DNA from: Chryseobacterium balustinum
Lineage (GTDB): Bacteria; Bacteroidota; Bacteroidia; Flavobacteriales; Weeksellaceae
NCBI RefSeq assembly: GCF_900168205.1
Contig: NZ_FUZE01000031.1
Location: 1-36,012 of the forward strand
Direction: 5' to 3'
Length of the DNA: 36,012 bases
Shown: piece by piece, positions 8,911 to 17,689 of the stretch
How the letters are laid out: the number at the start of each line of letters is the position of its first letter
Numbering within the stretch: position 1 is the stretch's first letter
Notes under the pieces: model-generated
Told to the model about the DNA's origin: nothing
Seen by the model: the letters and a program-made list of their open reading frames with translations, nothing else
Databases searched by the model: none
Made by a program: the position numbers and the translations under genes

Positions 8911-9003
8911 TTATTTTACATTAATTATAATGAAGCGAAAAAATATTCTTGGAGTTCCAAAACATTTTAAAAGAGGCTTTATGATACTGAGAGTAGTAAA
9001 GAA

Positions 9004-9231
9004 GTGGAAAACGGTGAAGAATTAGATATTAAATTTGATGATTTAAAACAACGCTTTTTTGACACTAATCAATGCCGGAAATACTGTAATGAAAGTTCTG
9101 TAGATTCTAAACTTTGCGATTCTTCAGGGAAAATTGTTGAGCGTTTGCGCAAAATTACGGATTACATCAGAATTGATATTCCCGGTCCAGGTGGAAGTGA
9201 GGAAGGTCTTACTATGGGTGTCAGATTGTAA
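9004..9231 (+). CDS. Hypothetical small protein with GTG start
   Basis: A 75-codon frame starting at GTG, rich in charged residues, with four cysteines (CRKYCNES, SKLCDSS) and a glycine-rich end DIPGPGGSEEGLTMGVRL. An in-frame TAG lies at 8992-8994, so no ATG start is available. A short overlapping ORF (ATG 8930 to TAG) reads RKNILGVPKHFKRG in another frame. The composition looks coding, so this may be a real small gene or the 3' part of a frameshifted one. I recognise no family. Confidence 0.3.
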   Translation: MENGEELDIKFDDLKQRFFDTNQCRKYCNESSVDSKLCDSSGKIVERLRKITDYIRIDIPGPGGSEEGLTMGVRL

Positions 9232-9571
9232 TGATTGATATGGATAGGATTATGATTCGATGAAGACCATCAAAATATCCTATAAAAGAACTGTAGAATT
9301 GCTCAATTTTATTCAAATGTACGTAGATACTTAAATATTTACATTCTAAAGAGAAAGCTCTTTAAAAGCAGTAATCTATAGTAGAAATGAATATCCAAAT
9401 TTGAAGTCGCGGTTTTCAACTGCATCAGAAATATTGTGATTGCCGGGGGCGTCATGTTCAAATTTTATAAAACATAGCGGAAATATCTCACCGACGGACT
9501 TGTTGATTCTTGGTGAAATATTTTTAATTCTAATAATAAATATCTTTATAAAAATTCAGACTTCTTTAATT
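9232..9571. other. Intergenic region with an unassigned open frame
   Basis: No gene can be supported. On the minus strand a frame without a start reads FEHDAPGNHNISDAVENRDF over about 9395-9530 and looks protein-like. It may be the remnant of a lost gene, but I cannot name a family. Confidence 0.3.
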
Positions 9572-10042
9572 TTACTGATCCTCTTTGCTTTTGTAATGCT
9601 CAATATTATTAAACTGATGGTAAGAAACACGCAATTCCTTTAGCTGATCTGCAATCACTTTTGAACTTTCAGGACATAGGTCTCCACTTTTCAAAGCATT
9701 ATCATAAGCTTCAATAGCATGTTTTTCGCCAAAAACTACGTTTTCCAGGGTTTCACGATCATTGTTGGTTGTCGGTAAAGAATTTTTAATGTCGATCCAG
9801 GTACGGTGGAGATTTCCTGCTAAAGATGAGGTGTCTTCATCAGGTTTGCCACCTCTGTCGGTAATAAGATTGATGATTTCGTTTTTCATTATTTTTGATT
9901 GAGAAATCATTTTATCGTATTCTCCTTTTAAATCAGAGTAGCTTTCCCAAACTTTTCCTTCCACTCTTTCAAAACCTTTAATTCTGTCATTGGTAATGTG
10001 CAACAAATCGTTGAGTACTGAAATTGTTTTTGAATTTTCCAT
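9572..10042 (-). CDS. PA2169-family four-helix-bundle protein (DUF2383)
   Basis: A 156-residue, almost entirely helical soluble protein. The N-terminal region has SVLNDLLHITNDRIKGFE, the middle contains LAGNLHRTWIDIKNSL, and helix 4 contains ENVVFGEKHAIEAYDNAL. This is the characteristic layout of the PA2169/DUF2383 ferritin-like family, where helix pairs carry conserved H/E/D positions. Members are found in stress-response neighbourhoods, but their activity is unknown. It is a monocistronic leftward gene, with about 300 bp of DNA between it and the divergent Crp/Fnr gene. Confidence 0.87.
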   Translation of the reverse strand: MENSKTISVLNDLLHITNDRIKGFERVEGKVWESYSDLKGEYDKMISQSKIMKNEIINLITDRGGKPDEDTSSLAGNLHRTWIDIKNSLPTTNNDRETLENVVFGEKHAIEAYDNALKSGDLCPESSKVIADQLKELRVSYHQFNNIEHYKSKEDQ

Positions 10043-10258
10043 AATAATATTTTAAGTGAATTAAACAATAAATATGCCTTCAATGCATGCTTTGTGGTAT
10101 GTGGGTTATTTTTATTTAAAATTAATTTAAAAATACCTTATGGTCAGGACAAATAAGTAAAGCAAATGTTTTGATCCAAATGAAAATTGCTTTTTATCTA
10201 GTTAAAACTAAATAGTACGTTTATGCTATTAATCATAAATTTTCATCTTCCATATTTA

Positions 10259-10266
10259 TATTTTTG
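10259..10266 (+). promoter_or_regulatory. Bacteroidota -7 element TATTTTTG for the first Crp/Fnr gene
   Basis: TATTTTTG matches TAnnTTTG. Transcription from here would start near 10272. That start lies too close to the in-frame TTG/ATG codons at 10264-10279 for them to be used, which supports the downstream ATG at 10339. Confidence 0.45.
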
Positions 10267-10338
10267 CAAATGATTCACATGAGCAGAAGCTCTATTTCAG
10301 ATGGTGTCTCATCTCTTTTTATAATTTTATATACTTTT

Positions 10339-10935
10339 ATGGTTATTAATGAAGAAATTCTTCTTAACAATGGTGCTGTTATTCAGGAATATGAAGCGGG
10401 CGAAACAATTTTTTTAGAAGACTCATTACCTAAATATTATTTTCAGATCCGGGCAGGACTTGTTAAATTGAATACCTACAGAGAAGACGGCTCAGAATTT
10501 ATTCATAGTCTTCCGTCAGATGGTCATTGCTTTGCAGAAACATTTTTATGGTGCAATACAGGCTACTGCTTTAATGCTGTAGTGATCTCTGATTCGGTAA
10601 TTATTAGAATGATTAAATCAGATTTTATGAATATGGTTGACAGAAATAAAGATTTGATGCAAAATCTTTTACATCATAATGCTGAAAGAATGTTTTACAG
10701 ACATAAAATGTTGACCACATTATCAATTAATAATCCTTCACAGCGTATTTATAAAGTTCTAGAATTTTTAAAAATGCATCACCAGGTAAATGAACCGTTT
10801 AAATTTGAAGTGCCATTATCAAGACAACAAATTGCAAATTTGACGGGTCTCCGGGTTGAAACGGTTATCCGAACAGTGAAAAAATTGGAACATGAAAATC
10901 TTGTATGCATTTCTAATGGAAGAATATGTTTATAA
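10339..10935 (+). CDS. Crp/Fnr-family transcriptional regulator
   Basis: A protein of 198 residues with an N-terminal cyclic-nucleotide-binding-type beta barrel and a C-terminal winged helix. The recognition region is LSRQQIANLTGLRVETVIRTVKKLE. It aligns end to end with the paralogue at 17090 (199 residues): both share LPKxYFQI, Y.EDG.EF and TGLRVETVIRT. The frame is open to 10264, but the homologous start is MVINEEILL at 10339. There are no paired N-terminal cysteines for an Fe-S cluster, so it is not a classical oxygen-sensing FNR; the ligand is unknown. A hairpin terminator follows immediately. Confidence 0.9.
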   Translation: MVINEEILLNNGAVIQEYEAGETIFLEDSLPKYYFQIRAGLVKLNTYREDGSEFIHSLPSDGHCFAETFLWCNTGYCFNAVVISDSVIIRMIKSDFMNMVDRNKDLMQNLLHHNAERMFYRHKMLTTLSINNPSQRIYKVLEFLKMHHQVNEPFKFEVPLSRQQIANLTGLRVETVIRTVKKLEHENLVCISNGRICL

Positions 10936-10937
10936 AA

Positions 10938-10960
10938 ATACCCCCGCATTGCAGGGGTAT
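10938..10960. terminator. Bidirectional rho-independent terminator
   Basis: ATACCCC pairs with GGGGTAT around a 9-base loop. A T-tract follows on the plus strand and an A-tract precedes it, so it can end both the Crp/Fnr gene and the convergent gene at 10965-11372. Confidence 0.8.
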
Positions 10961-10964
10961 GTTT

Positions 10965-11372
10965 TTATTTAATTTTGTCATAAATGAATTTAGTAACCAA
11001 TGCGCCAAAAACATAGTAACCTACAGTCATAAATTTCTTTTTATTGTTTTCAGCTACCGGTTGATCATTTAAGCCCATCTTTTGAGGAAGAACAATCGCA
11101 CCAATTCCGGCTGCAATTCCGCTTGTAAAATTATAATTGGTTGCTGTGGTTCCGTAGTAGATGGCATTACTCACAATATCACCTGCCAAAGTTGCTGCAT
11201 AGAGCTTATCGGGATCAGAGATCTCAAGAGCGGTAGAATCGGTCATCTTTTTTAAAGCTTCTTCTCCCACTTCATTAATGTGCGGGACATTATCAAAATT
11301 TTTTCTAACAACTTCGTGGAGTAGATTGAGTGCGATGGCTCCGCCTAATCCTGCTAACATTTTTTTAAGCAT
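10965..11372 (-). CDS. Hypothetical membrane-associated protein
   Basis: A 135-residue protein. It starts MLKKMLAGLGGAIALNLLHEVVRK, has a hydrophobic N-terminal segment, a second glycine/alanine-rich segment near residues 82-96 (GIAAGIGAIVLPQ), and a C-terminal segment YYVFGALVTKFIYDKIK. The middle is polar (NVPHINEVGEEALKKM). I do not recognise a named family. It begins 17 bp after the stop of the NDH-2 gene, in the same direction, so it is probably its operon partner and may act at the membrane with it, but this is only positional evidence. Confidence 0.75.
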   Translation of the reverse strand: MLKKMLAGLGGAIALNLLHEVVRKNFDNVPHINEVGEEALKKMTDSTALEISDPDKLYAATLAGDIVSNAIYYGTTATNYNFTSGIAAGIGAIVLPQKMGLNDQPVAENNKKKFMTVGYYVFGALVTKFIYDKIK

Positions 11373-11389
11373 ATCATTTATTTTTAAAG

Positions 11390-12664
11390 TTAATTTTTAT
11401 CTTTTTGTTCATTTTTTTTAGGTTGCAAAATCATTCGTATAGAGGGGTTATTGGTGATAAATAACCTAAACCATTCCATTGCGAGCCTTACTCTGTTTCT
11501 AAATCCTGTTAATGGGATAATGTGTATAAAAAGCCAGGTAAGCCATGCAAAGAATCCTGTGTATGAGAACTTGGGAAGATCAACAACGGCTTTATATTTA
11601 GATATAATTGCCATGCTCCCTTTATCGTTGTATACAAAAGGCTGTAAAGGTTGTTGATTGTGTAATTTCCTAATGTTTTTTGCTGCTAATTTTGCTTGTT
11701 GAATGGCAACCTGTGCAAGCTGAGGATGGCCTTTAGGGAAATTTTTGTCTGTTAACTGTAAGCAGATATCACCTAATGCCCAAACATTTTTAAAACCTGA
11801 AACCCGGTTGTATTCATCTACTAGTAATCTTCTACCTTTTCCTATACTGGTGTCTGGGATTCCTGCTATTTCCCGGCCAATAACTCCGGAGGTCCAGATT
11901 AGTGTTTCTGTTTTTATTTTTCTTCCGTCTGATAATATTACATTTCCTTCCACATAATCTTTTACAGATACATTCAAAAGAATATTTACTCCCAATCTTT
12001 TCAAATTATCATACGCCGTTTTTTTTGCGGCATCACTCATCGGAGCTAACAATGATGGTAGAGCATCTATAAGATAAAGATGAGAAAGGTTAAGCTCTAT
12101 TTCAGGATATTCTTTTTCTGCTACATAAGCACCCATCTCGGCAATCATACCTGCAAGCTCTACTCCGGTAGGGCCACCACCCGCAATAACGATATTCTGT
12201 AACCTTTCTGCTTTATTTTCATCTTCATTTCTGGAGGCTTTTTCAAGATTTAAAAGCAAATGATTTTTAATGTATAAAGCTTGATGAATAGTCTTCATTG
12301 GAAGTGCACATTGCTCCACATTCTCCAGACCAAAAAAGTTAGTTTCTGTTCCCAAAGCAAGAATTGCATGATCATATCCTATTGTACCAGTGTCGGTCTC
12401 AATTATTTGTAGTTCTGTATCTATTTTAAGAAAACTTCCCATGTGATAATGTACATTATCATAAGCTGAAAATAGCTTTCTGAAGGGATAGCTAATATGT
12501 GAAGGCTCAATAAATGCAGTAGCAACCTGATAAATTAAGGGAGGAAAGAAGTGGTAATTATTTCGGTCAACCAGTGTGATGATAAACTCATTAGATCTGG
12601 CAATCGTTTTAATGAAATTAATACCGGCAAAGCCTCCTCCTATGACAATAATATGTTTTTTCAT
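11390..12664 (-). CDS. ndh: Type II NADH dehydrogenase (NDH-2)
   Basis: A 424-residue flavoprotein of the NDH-2 family, which passes electrons from NADH to quinone without pumping protons. The FAD motif VIGGGFAG is at residues 7-14, followed by VDRNNYHFFPPLIYQVA, a hallmark of these enzymes. The NADH-binding motif GGGPTGVELAG lies near residues 161-171, and the FAD-contact motif NVWALGDI near 294. The C-terminal part has hydrophobic segments (FFAWLTWLFIHIIPLTGF) that anchor the protein at the membrane. It is divergent from the lipoprotein gene, with a Crp/Fnr-type palindrome between. Confidence 0.93.
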   Translation of the reverse strand: MKKHIIVIGGGFAGINFIKTIARSNEFIITLVDRNNYHFFPPLIYQVATAFIEPSHISYPFRKLFSAYDNVHYHMGSFLKIDTELQIIETDTGTIGYDHAILALGTETNFFGLENVEQCALPMKTIHQALYIKNHLLLNLEKASRNEDENKAERLQNIVIAGGGPTGVELAGMIAEMGAYVAEKEYPEIELNLSHLYLIDALPSLLAPMSDAAKKTAYDNLKRLGVNILLNVSVKDYVEGNVILSDGRKIKTETLIWTSGVIGREIAGIPDTSIGKGRRLLVDEYNRVSGFKNVWALGDICLQLTDKNFPKGHPQLAQVAIQQAKLAAKNIRKLHNQQPLQPFVYNDKGSMAIISKYKAVVDLPKFSYTGFFAWLTWLFIHIIPLTGFRNRVRLAMEWFRLFITNNPSIRMILQPKKNEQKDKN

Positions 12665-12767
12665 AACAGGATATTTTTTGATTGGTGCAACAAAACTTAT
12701 CCAAGAATAAGACCAATATCATTTTAAGAAATAAGTTGTGGTACTTTTTATAGTTTATAATCAGTAG

Positions 12768-12783
12768 TATGATTGAGGTCATA
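12768..12783. promoter_or_regulatory. Crp/Fnr-type palindrome between ndh and lipoprotein genes
   Basis: TATGATTGAGGTCATA, perfect 5-bp arms, almost identical to the site at 7884. It is about 105 bp from the ndh start and 58 bp from the lipoprotein start, so it could serve either promoter. Confidence 0.55.
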
Positions 12784-12840
12784 ATCATTGGGGAATTATA
12801 AAGCTAAATTTGGTTTTACCAAACATTACAAAATTAAATT

Positions 12841-13062
12841 ATGAAAACCTATTTTCTTTCAGCCCTATTTTTAGGCGCTACATTCATTAGTTGTGCAAAA
12901 GAGAAAAAAGAGGTAGATCAAAATGAAAGTATGTCGACGGGAACATTGCCCTCTGATACTTCAATGGCACTTCCACCCTCAGATTCTGCTGCATTAAATG
13001 CTCCGCTTAATGCCGGATCTGCAACTCCTAAAGATTCTGGCACCACATCTGTACAGAGATAG
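12841..13062 (+). CDS. Small lipoprotein
   Basis: A 73-residue protein with a type II signal: MKT, the hydrophobic FLSALFLGATF and a lipobox-like ISC, with the cysteine at residue 18. The mature part begins AKEKKEV and is then rich in Ser, Pro, Ala and Thr, with low sequence complexity and no identifiable domain. It is probably anchored at the outer membrane or the periplasmic face. It may be under control of the palindrome at 12768. The katE gene starts 150 bp downstream. Confidence 0.75.
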   Translation: MKTYFLSALFLGATFISCAKEKKEVDQNESMSTGTLPSDTSMALPPSDSAALNAPLNAGSATPKDSGTTSVQR

Positions 13063-13211
13063 ATATTTGTATTATATCGATCAACTTCGTTAATTTTTTA
13101 AATTAATGCTTATATCGGAATAATGGTATGCTTTTTTAATTAAAGCATCATAATTTTATATAAACAAGAAATACCAAATCAAATCTGCACACTAAAAATT
13201 ACAAAATTAGT

Positions 13212-15368
13212 ATGGATAAGAACATTCAAAAAAATGAAAAGCTGGATCAGCTAAAAGATCACACGACAGATAACTCCAATGAAAAATTGACCACCAATCA
13301 AGGATTAAAAATTAATAATAATCAAGATTCTTTAAAATCTGGAGAACGTGGCGGAACCTTATTGGAAGATTTTATCCTTCGTGAAAAAATAACACATTTT
13401 GATCACGAAAGAATTCCTGAACGTATTGTTCATGCAAGAGGTTCAGGAGCTCATGGAGTATTTAAGCTCTCAAAAAGCATGGAAAAATATACCCAGGCCA
13501 AGTTCTTGTCAGGTTTAGGAAAAGAAACACCGGTCTTTGTCAGGTTTTCTACCGTTGCAGGAAGTAGAGGCAGCACAGATTTGGCTCGTGATGTAAGAGG
13601 TTTTGCAATTAAATTTTATACAGAAGAGGGAAATTACGATCTTGTAGGCAATAATATGCCCGTATTTTTTATACAGGATGCCATGAAGTTTCCTGATTTG
13701 GTGCATGCTGTAAAGCCTGAACCGGATAATGAAATTCCACAGGCTGCATCAGCGCACGATACTTTTTGGGATTTTATTTCTTTGATGCCAGAAAGTATGC
13801 ACATGATTATGTGGTTGATGAGCGATCGTGCAATTCCAAGAAGTCTTAGAATGATGGAAGGGTTTGGAGTTCATTCGTTTAGATTCATCAACAGTGAAGG
13901 AACTGCATTTTTTGTAAAGTTTCATTTAAAACCTAAATTAGGAGTTCATTCGGTAGCTTGGCCGGAAGCTCAGAAAATATCAGGTAACGATCCAGATTTT
14001 CACCGTCGGGATCTTTGGGAAGCCATAGAAAACGGAGCATTTCCGGAATGGGATTTAGGGGTTCAGCTTATTCCTGAAGAAAATGAACACGATTTTGATT
14101 TTGACCTTTTAGATCCTACTAAAATTGTACCTGAAGAATTAGTACCGGTTGATATAATCGGCACGCTAACTTTAAATAGAAATCCGGATAATTTTTTTGC
14201 AGAAACTGAGCAAATTGCCTTTCATCCTGGTCATTTGGTTCCCGGTATCGATTTTACCAATGATCCGCTTTTACAGGGAAGATTATTTTCCTACACCGAT
14301 ACGCAATTGTCAAGATTAGGTTCACCTAATTTTCATGAAATTCCTATTAACAGATCTATTCAGACCGTACACAATAATCAGAGAGACGGTCATATGAGAC
14401 AGCAGATTGTTAAAGGAAAAGTAAGCTACGAACCCAACTCAATCGGAGGAGGATGTCCGTATCAGGCGATGATGAAAGATGGCGGTTTCGCATCGTATGG
14501 GGAAAGAGTGAGTGGTGCAAAGATCAGAGCAAGAAGTGAATCTTTTGTAGATCATTATTCACAGGCAAAGCTATTTTATAACAGTCAGTCTGAACCCGAA
14601 AAAAGACATCTTCAAAAAGCACTGATTTTTGAACTTACTAAAGTTACGATTCCTGAAATACGCGAGAGAATGATAGGTCAGCTTAATTTTATTAATAAAG
14701 ACCTTGCTAAAAAATTAGCTGATAAATTAGGGGTTAAAGTAAAAGTTTTAGACCAGCCGAATGGAAGTATTCCTGCTGATCATGATGGTTTGTCATTACA
14801 GAGTGAAGAACGAGAGCCGAAACAAAAAAAATCTGAAGCTTTAAGTATGGAAAATACGGTGAAAGATTCAATAAAAAGCAGAGTAATTGCATTTTTACTT
14901 GCCGATGGATGTAATGCTGATTCTATAAAACAGTTACAGAAAAAGCTGGAAAGCGGAGGTGCTGTCGTTCAGGTTGTAGCTCCTGAAATGGTTCCTGTAA
15001 AGGCTGATGACGGAACTTCATACACTCCAAAACATTCAATAAGCAGCACTTCAAGTGTGTGTTTTGATGCTGTTTACGTTGCCTCTGGTGAAAAATCAAG
15101 CGAGATTTGGATGATGCCGGATTATAAAAATGGAGTTGTTGACTTCTTAAATGAAGCCTACAGACATTGTAAAGCAATTTATTTTGGTGAGAATACAGAG
15201 ATCATCTTTAACTCAACCGATATATACCAAAAGAAACATAAAGATCCTGCAGTGATTTTGGCTGAAAACGAAAAAGGAGATGACCACTTTATAAAAGCTA
15301 TTGCCTCACATAGAGTCTGGGATCTTGAGCTTGAGAGAAATGGAATAATAGATAAAGAACACCAATAA
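13212..15368 (+). CDS. katE: Large-subunit catalase (HPII/KatE type) with DJ-1-like tail
   Basis: A 718-residue clade-2 catalase. The catalytic histidine is in RIVHARGSGAHG near residue 74; the distal Asn is in NNMPVFFIQDAMKFPD near 147; the proximal haem-ligand Tyr is in RLFSYTDTQLSRLG near 363. From about residue 560 to the end there is the flavodoxin/DJ-1-like domain typical of large catalases (SRVIAFLLADGCNADS). It breaks down H2O2 in the cytoplasm. The N-terminal ~55 residues are polar and probably extended. The zinc alcohol dehydrogenase gene begins 14 bp downstream, so the two form an operon. Confidence 0.95.
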   Translation: MDKNIQKNEKLDQLKDHTTDNSNEKLTTNQGLKINNNQDSLKSGERGGTLLEDFILREKITHFDHERIPERIVHARGSGAHGVFKLSKSMEKYTQAKFLSGLGKETPVFVRFSTVAGSRGSTDLARDVRGFAIKFYTEEGNYDLVGNNMPVFFIQDAMKFPDLVHAVKPEPDNEIPQAASAHDTFWDFISLMPESMHMIMWLMSDRAIPRSLRMMEGFGVHSFRFINSEGTAFFVKFHLKPKLGVHSVAWPEAQKISGNDPDFHRRDLWEAIENGAFPEWDLGVQLIPEENEHDFDFDLLDPTKIVPEELVPVDIIGTLTLNRNPDNFFAETEQIAFHPGHLVPGIDFTNDPLLQGRLFSYTDTQLSRLGSPNFHEIPINRSIQTVHNNQRDGHMRQQIVKGKVSYEPNSIGGGCPYQAMMKDGGFASYGERVSGAKIRARSESFVDHYSQAKLFYNSQSEPEKRHLQKALIFELTKVTIPEIRERMIGQLNFINKDLAKKLADKLGVKVKVLDQPNGSIPADHDGLSLQSEEREPKQKKSEALSMENTVKDSIKSRVIAFLLADGCNADSIKQLQKKLESGGAVVQVVAPEMVPVKADDGTSYTPKHSISSTSSVCFDAVYVASGEKSSEIWMMPDYKNGVVDFLNEAYRHCKAIYFGENTEIIFNSTDIYQKKHKDPAVILAENEKGDDHFIKAIASHRVWDLELERNGIIDKEHQ

Positions 15369-15382
15369 TAAAAATTTAAGAT

Positions 15383-16549
15383 ATGAAAGCAGCAGTTTTT
15401 CACGCACCTGGAAAAATAACCTGTGATACGGTTCCAGACCCGACTATTGAAGATGAAAACGACATCATCCTTAAAGTAACTTCTACAGCAATCTGCGGGA
15501 GCGATTTACACATGTATTCCGGAGGGATTCCGCAGCCTAGACCGATGGTCATGGGGCATGAATTCATGGGCGTTGTCGTAGAAAAAGGTAAAAATATTAC
15601 CCATTTGCATCAAGGCGATCGGGTAGTGGTACCATTCCCGATTGCCTGTGGATGTTGTTATTTTTGTGAAAATGATCTACCCGGAGGATGCGAAAAATCA
15701 AATCCTGAGAATTACGGACCAGAAGGAGGAATAATGACTCAAAAAGGGGGCGGAATGTTTGGATATACAGATTTATATGGAGGCTATAACGGTGGCCAGG
15801 CACAATACGTCAGAGTTCCTTACGCCAACTTCGGACCTCGTAAAGTTCCGGATCTGCTTACAGACGAACAGGCTTTATTTCTTACCGATATATTTCCCAC
15901 CGGATATACAGGAGTAATGTGGGGAGATCTTAAAGGCGGCGAGTCAGTGGCTATTTTCGGAGCAGGCCCAGTTGGTTCAATGGCAGTAAAAAGTGCAATT
16001 CTTCACAACGCAGGAAAAGTTATTGTAATTGATACCTTACAGTACCGATTAGATCAGATCAAAAGTCTGACAGGTTGTGAAACCATTCTTTGGGAAGATG
16101 CAGAAAGTACAATTGAGAAAATCAGAGAAATGACTTACGGAAGAGGTGCCGATCTTTGTATAGATGCCGTCGGGTTTGAGCCTGAACGTTCTTTGCTTGA
16201 CAGAGCAAAAGCGGTAATTAATTTTGAAAAAGGCTCTATGAAGGTTCTTGAAGCATGTATGAGTGGCGTAAGAAGAGGCGGAACGGTTTCTGTTTTGGGA
16301 GTTTATGCCGTTAATTATGATAATTTCAGACTCGGACAAATTTTTGACAAAGGCATTATTTTAAGAGCCGGGCAATCACCTGTTCATGCAATTATCGATA
16401 AATTATTAAAATATGTTGAGTCTGGTCAGGTTCGGCTGGATGATATTATTACCCATCGATTATCATTAAACGACGTTGCAAAAGGATATGAAATTTTTGA
16501 TAAAAAAGAAGACGGCTGCGTGAAAGTCGTACTTGATCCTTGGTCTTAA
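15383..16549 (+). CDS. Zinc-dependent alcohol dehydrogenase, formaldehyde dehydrogenase-like
   Basis: A 388-residue MDR-superfamily enzyme. It has the catalytic zinc ligands CGSDLHMYSG (C38) and GHEFMGVV (H/E near 61-62), a structural-zinc-like cysteine set CGCCYFCENDLPGGC near 90-103, and the nucleotide-binding motif FGAGPVGSMAVK near 194. Length and layout resemble glutathione-independent formaldehyde dehydrogenase-like enzymes that retain nicotinamide cofactor. The substrate is uncertain. It is probably co-transcribed with katE, which points to a role in oxidative or aldehyde stress. A 14-bp-stem terminator lies 64 bp after its stop. Confidence 0.9.
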   Translation: MKAAVFHAPGKITCDTVPDPTIEDENDIILKVTSTAICGSDLHMYSGGIPQPRPMVMGHEFMGVVVEKGKNITHLHQGDRVVVPFPIACGCCYFCENDLPGGCEKSNPENYGPEGGIMTQKGGGMFGYTDLYGGYNGGQAQYVRVPYANFGPRKVPDLLTDEQALFLTDIFPTGYTGVMWGDLKGGESVAIFGAGPVGSMAVKSAILHNAGKVIVIDTLQYRLDQIKSLTGCETILWEDAESTIEKIREMTYGRGADLCIDAVGFEPERSLLDRAKAVINFEKGSMKVLEACMSGVRRGGTVSVLGVYAVNYDNFRLGQIFDKGIILRAGQSPVHAIIDKLLKYVESGQVRLDDIITHRLSLNDVAKGYEIFDKKEDGCVKVVLDPWS

Positions 16550-16612
16550 TTTTATTAAAAAATTGTCACATAAAATAAAGGCAGTTTATCCAAATATCTA
16601 TATTAAATTAAC

Positions 16613-16646
16613 AAAACAACGCTAATGATTGTATTGGCGTTGTTTT
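16613..16646 (+). terminator. Rho-independent terminator after the katE operon
   Basis: AAAACAACGCTAAT pairs with ATTGGCGTTGTTTT, 14 bp including one G-T pair, around the 6-base loop GATTGT. It is nearly symmetric and may also end leftward transcripts from the crp remnant. Confidence 0.85.
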
Positions 16647-16706
16647 ATTTGTAGAACAATTTATATGATTCAAAATCTGAAAATTGACGGTATAAATGCT
16701 TTTTCT

Positions 16707-16925
16707 CTAGCAGTACACTCTTCCCTTTACTATTTTGATAAGGTTTTCGTTTTCTATTTTCTTAAAAGTTCTGATCACGGTTTCAATTCGTAAGCCACTT
16801 AAAAAAGCAAATTCCTTTTTTGTGTAAGGAATTTTATAAAAGTAACGTTCTTTTTCGGACTGACTTTGAGATGATTGAGAACGGTAAGGAGTTGATATAT
16901 AACATTTTTTTTTATTAATTAATTT
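16707..16925 (-). pseudogene. Crp/Fnr regulator remnant (C-terminal HTH only)
   Basis: On the minus strand a frame without any start codon reads YKIPYTKKEFAFLSGLRIET, continues VIRTFKKIENENLIKI and stops at 16707-16709. This matches the DNA-binding end of the two intact Crp/Fnr proteins here (LTGLRVETVIRTVKK). A neighbouring frame just upstream reads YQLLTVLNHLKVSPKK, which fits the helix that precedes this region in the family, so a frameshift separates the two parts. The effector-binding domain is gone. The remnant is thus a third, decayed copy, lying back to back with the intact gene at 17090. Confidence 0.75.
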
Positions 16926-17089
16926 TTAGCCCATTTCTGCTAATATTCTTTTTTTTAACACATTATTATTTTTATTATAATAAGAAATTTATGACTTAAT
17001 ATTCAGTAACAATAAATGTATATGGCTTGCTTTTTGATATTTTGACAATAGTTTTACTAACATATTTATTAATTATAAATTTTTAAGAT

Positions 17090-17689
17090 ATGATAATCAG
17101 TGAAGATCTTTTGTTAACTTATGGAGGCGAATATGAAACCTATTTTCCTAATGAGATCATCTTTAATGAAGGAAGCCTTCCAAAATTTTATTTTCAGATC
17201 GTTAATGGTGTTATAGAACTTAACAATTACCATGAAGATGGCAAAGAATTTACTCAGAATATTTTGTCTGATGGTCAAAGTATTGGTGAATCATTACTTT
17301 TTTATGAGAAGCCTTATCCAATGAATGCAATTGCTAAAACGGAGTGCACACTGCTAAAGGTGCCACGGGAAGATTTTTTTTCTCTTATCTATCAAAACCA
17401 AGGCGTTATGAGGGATATGTTTAAATGCATGGCAGACAGACTTTATTACAAATATTTAATGCTGTTTAATATTTCCTCTACTGACCCGCAATTTAGGATC
17501 AAAACGATTATTGATTATTTAAAATCAACTCAATGCAGCGATGATGATAATCAATTTTTTCAGGTACCCTATACCAGACAACAGATTGCTAATATGACTG
17601 GACTGCGTGTAGAAACGGTTATAAGAACTGTGAAAAAGATGGAAAATGAAAATATAGTCAAAATTGAAGGAAGAAAAATATTATACTAA
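17090..17689 (+). CDS. Crp/Fnr-family transcriptional regulator (second copy)
   Basis: A protein of 199 residues, a paralogue of the regulator at 10339. The N-terminal beta barrel contains IIFNEGSLPKFYFQI and the C-terminal winged helix has YTRQQIANMTGLRVETVIRTVKK. There is no N-terminal cysteine set for an Fe-S cluster and no canonical cAMP-contact motif that I can identify, so the signal is unknown. The recognition helix is almost identical in the two intact copies and in the remnant at 16707 (GLRxETVIRT), so they probably bind similar sites. It appears to be a single-gene transcript. Confidence 0.9.
   Translation: MIISEDLLLTYGGEYETYFPNEIIFNEGSLPKFYFQIVNGVIELNNYHEDGKEFTQNILSDGQSIGESLLFYEKPYPMNAIAKTECTLLKVPREDFFSLIYQNQGVMRDMFKCMADRLYYKYLMLFNISSTDPQFRIKTIIDYLKSTQCSDDDNQFFQVPYTRQQIANMTGLRVETVIRTVKKMENENIVKIEGRKILY

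Noticed and set aside
9440..9643. Plus-strand 67-codon ORF
   Set aside because: It overlaps the 3' end of the PA2169 gene in antisense, is mostly Ile/Leu/Phe from AT-rich DNA and has no promoter.
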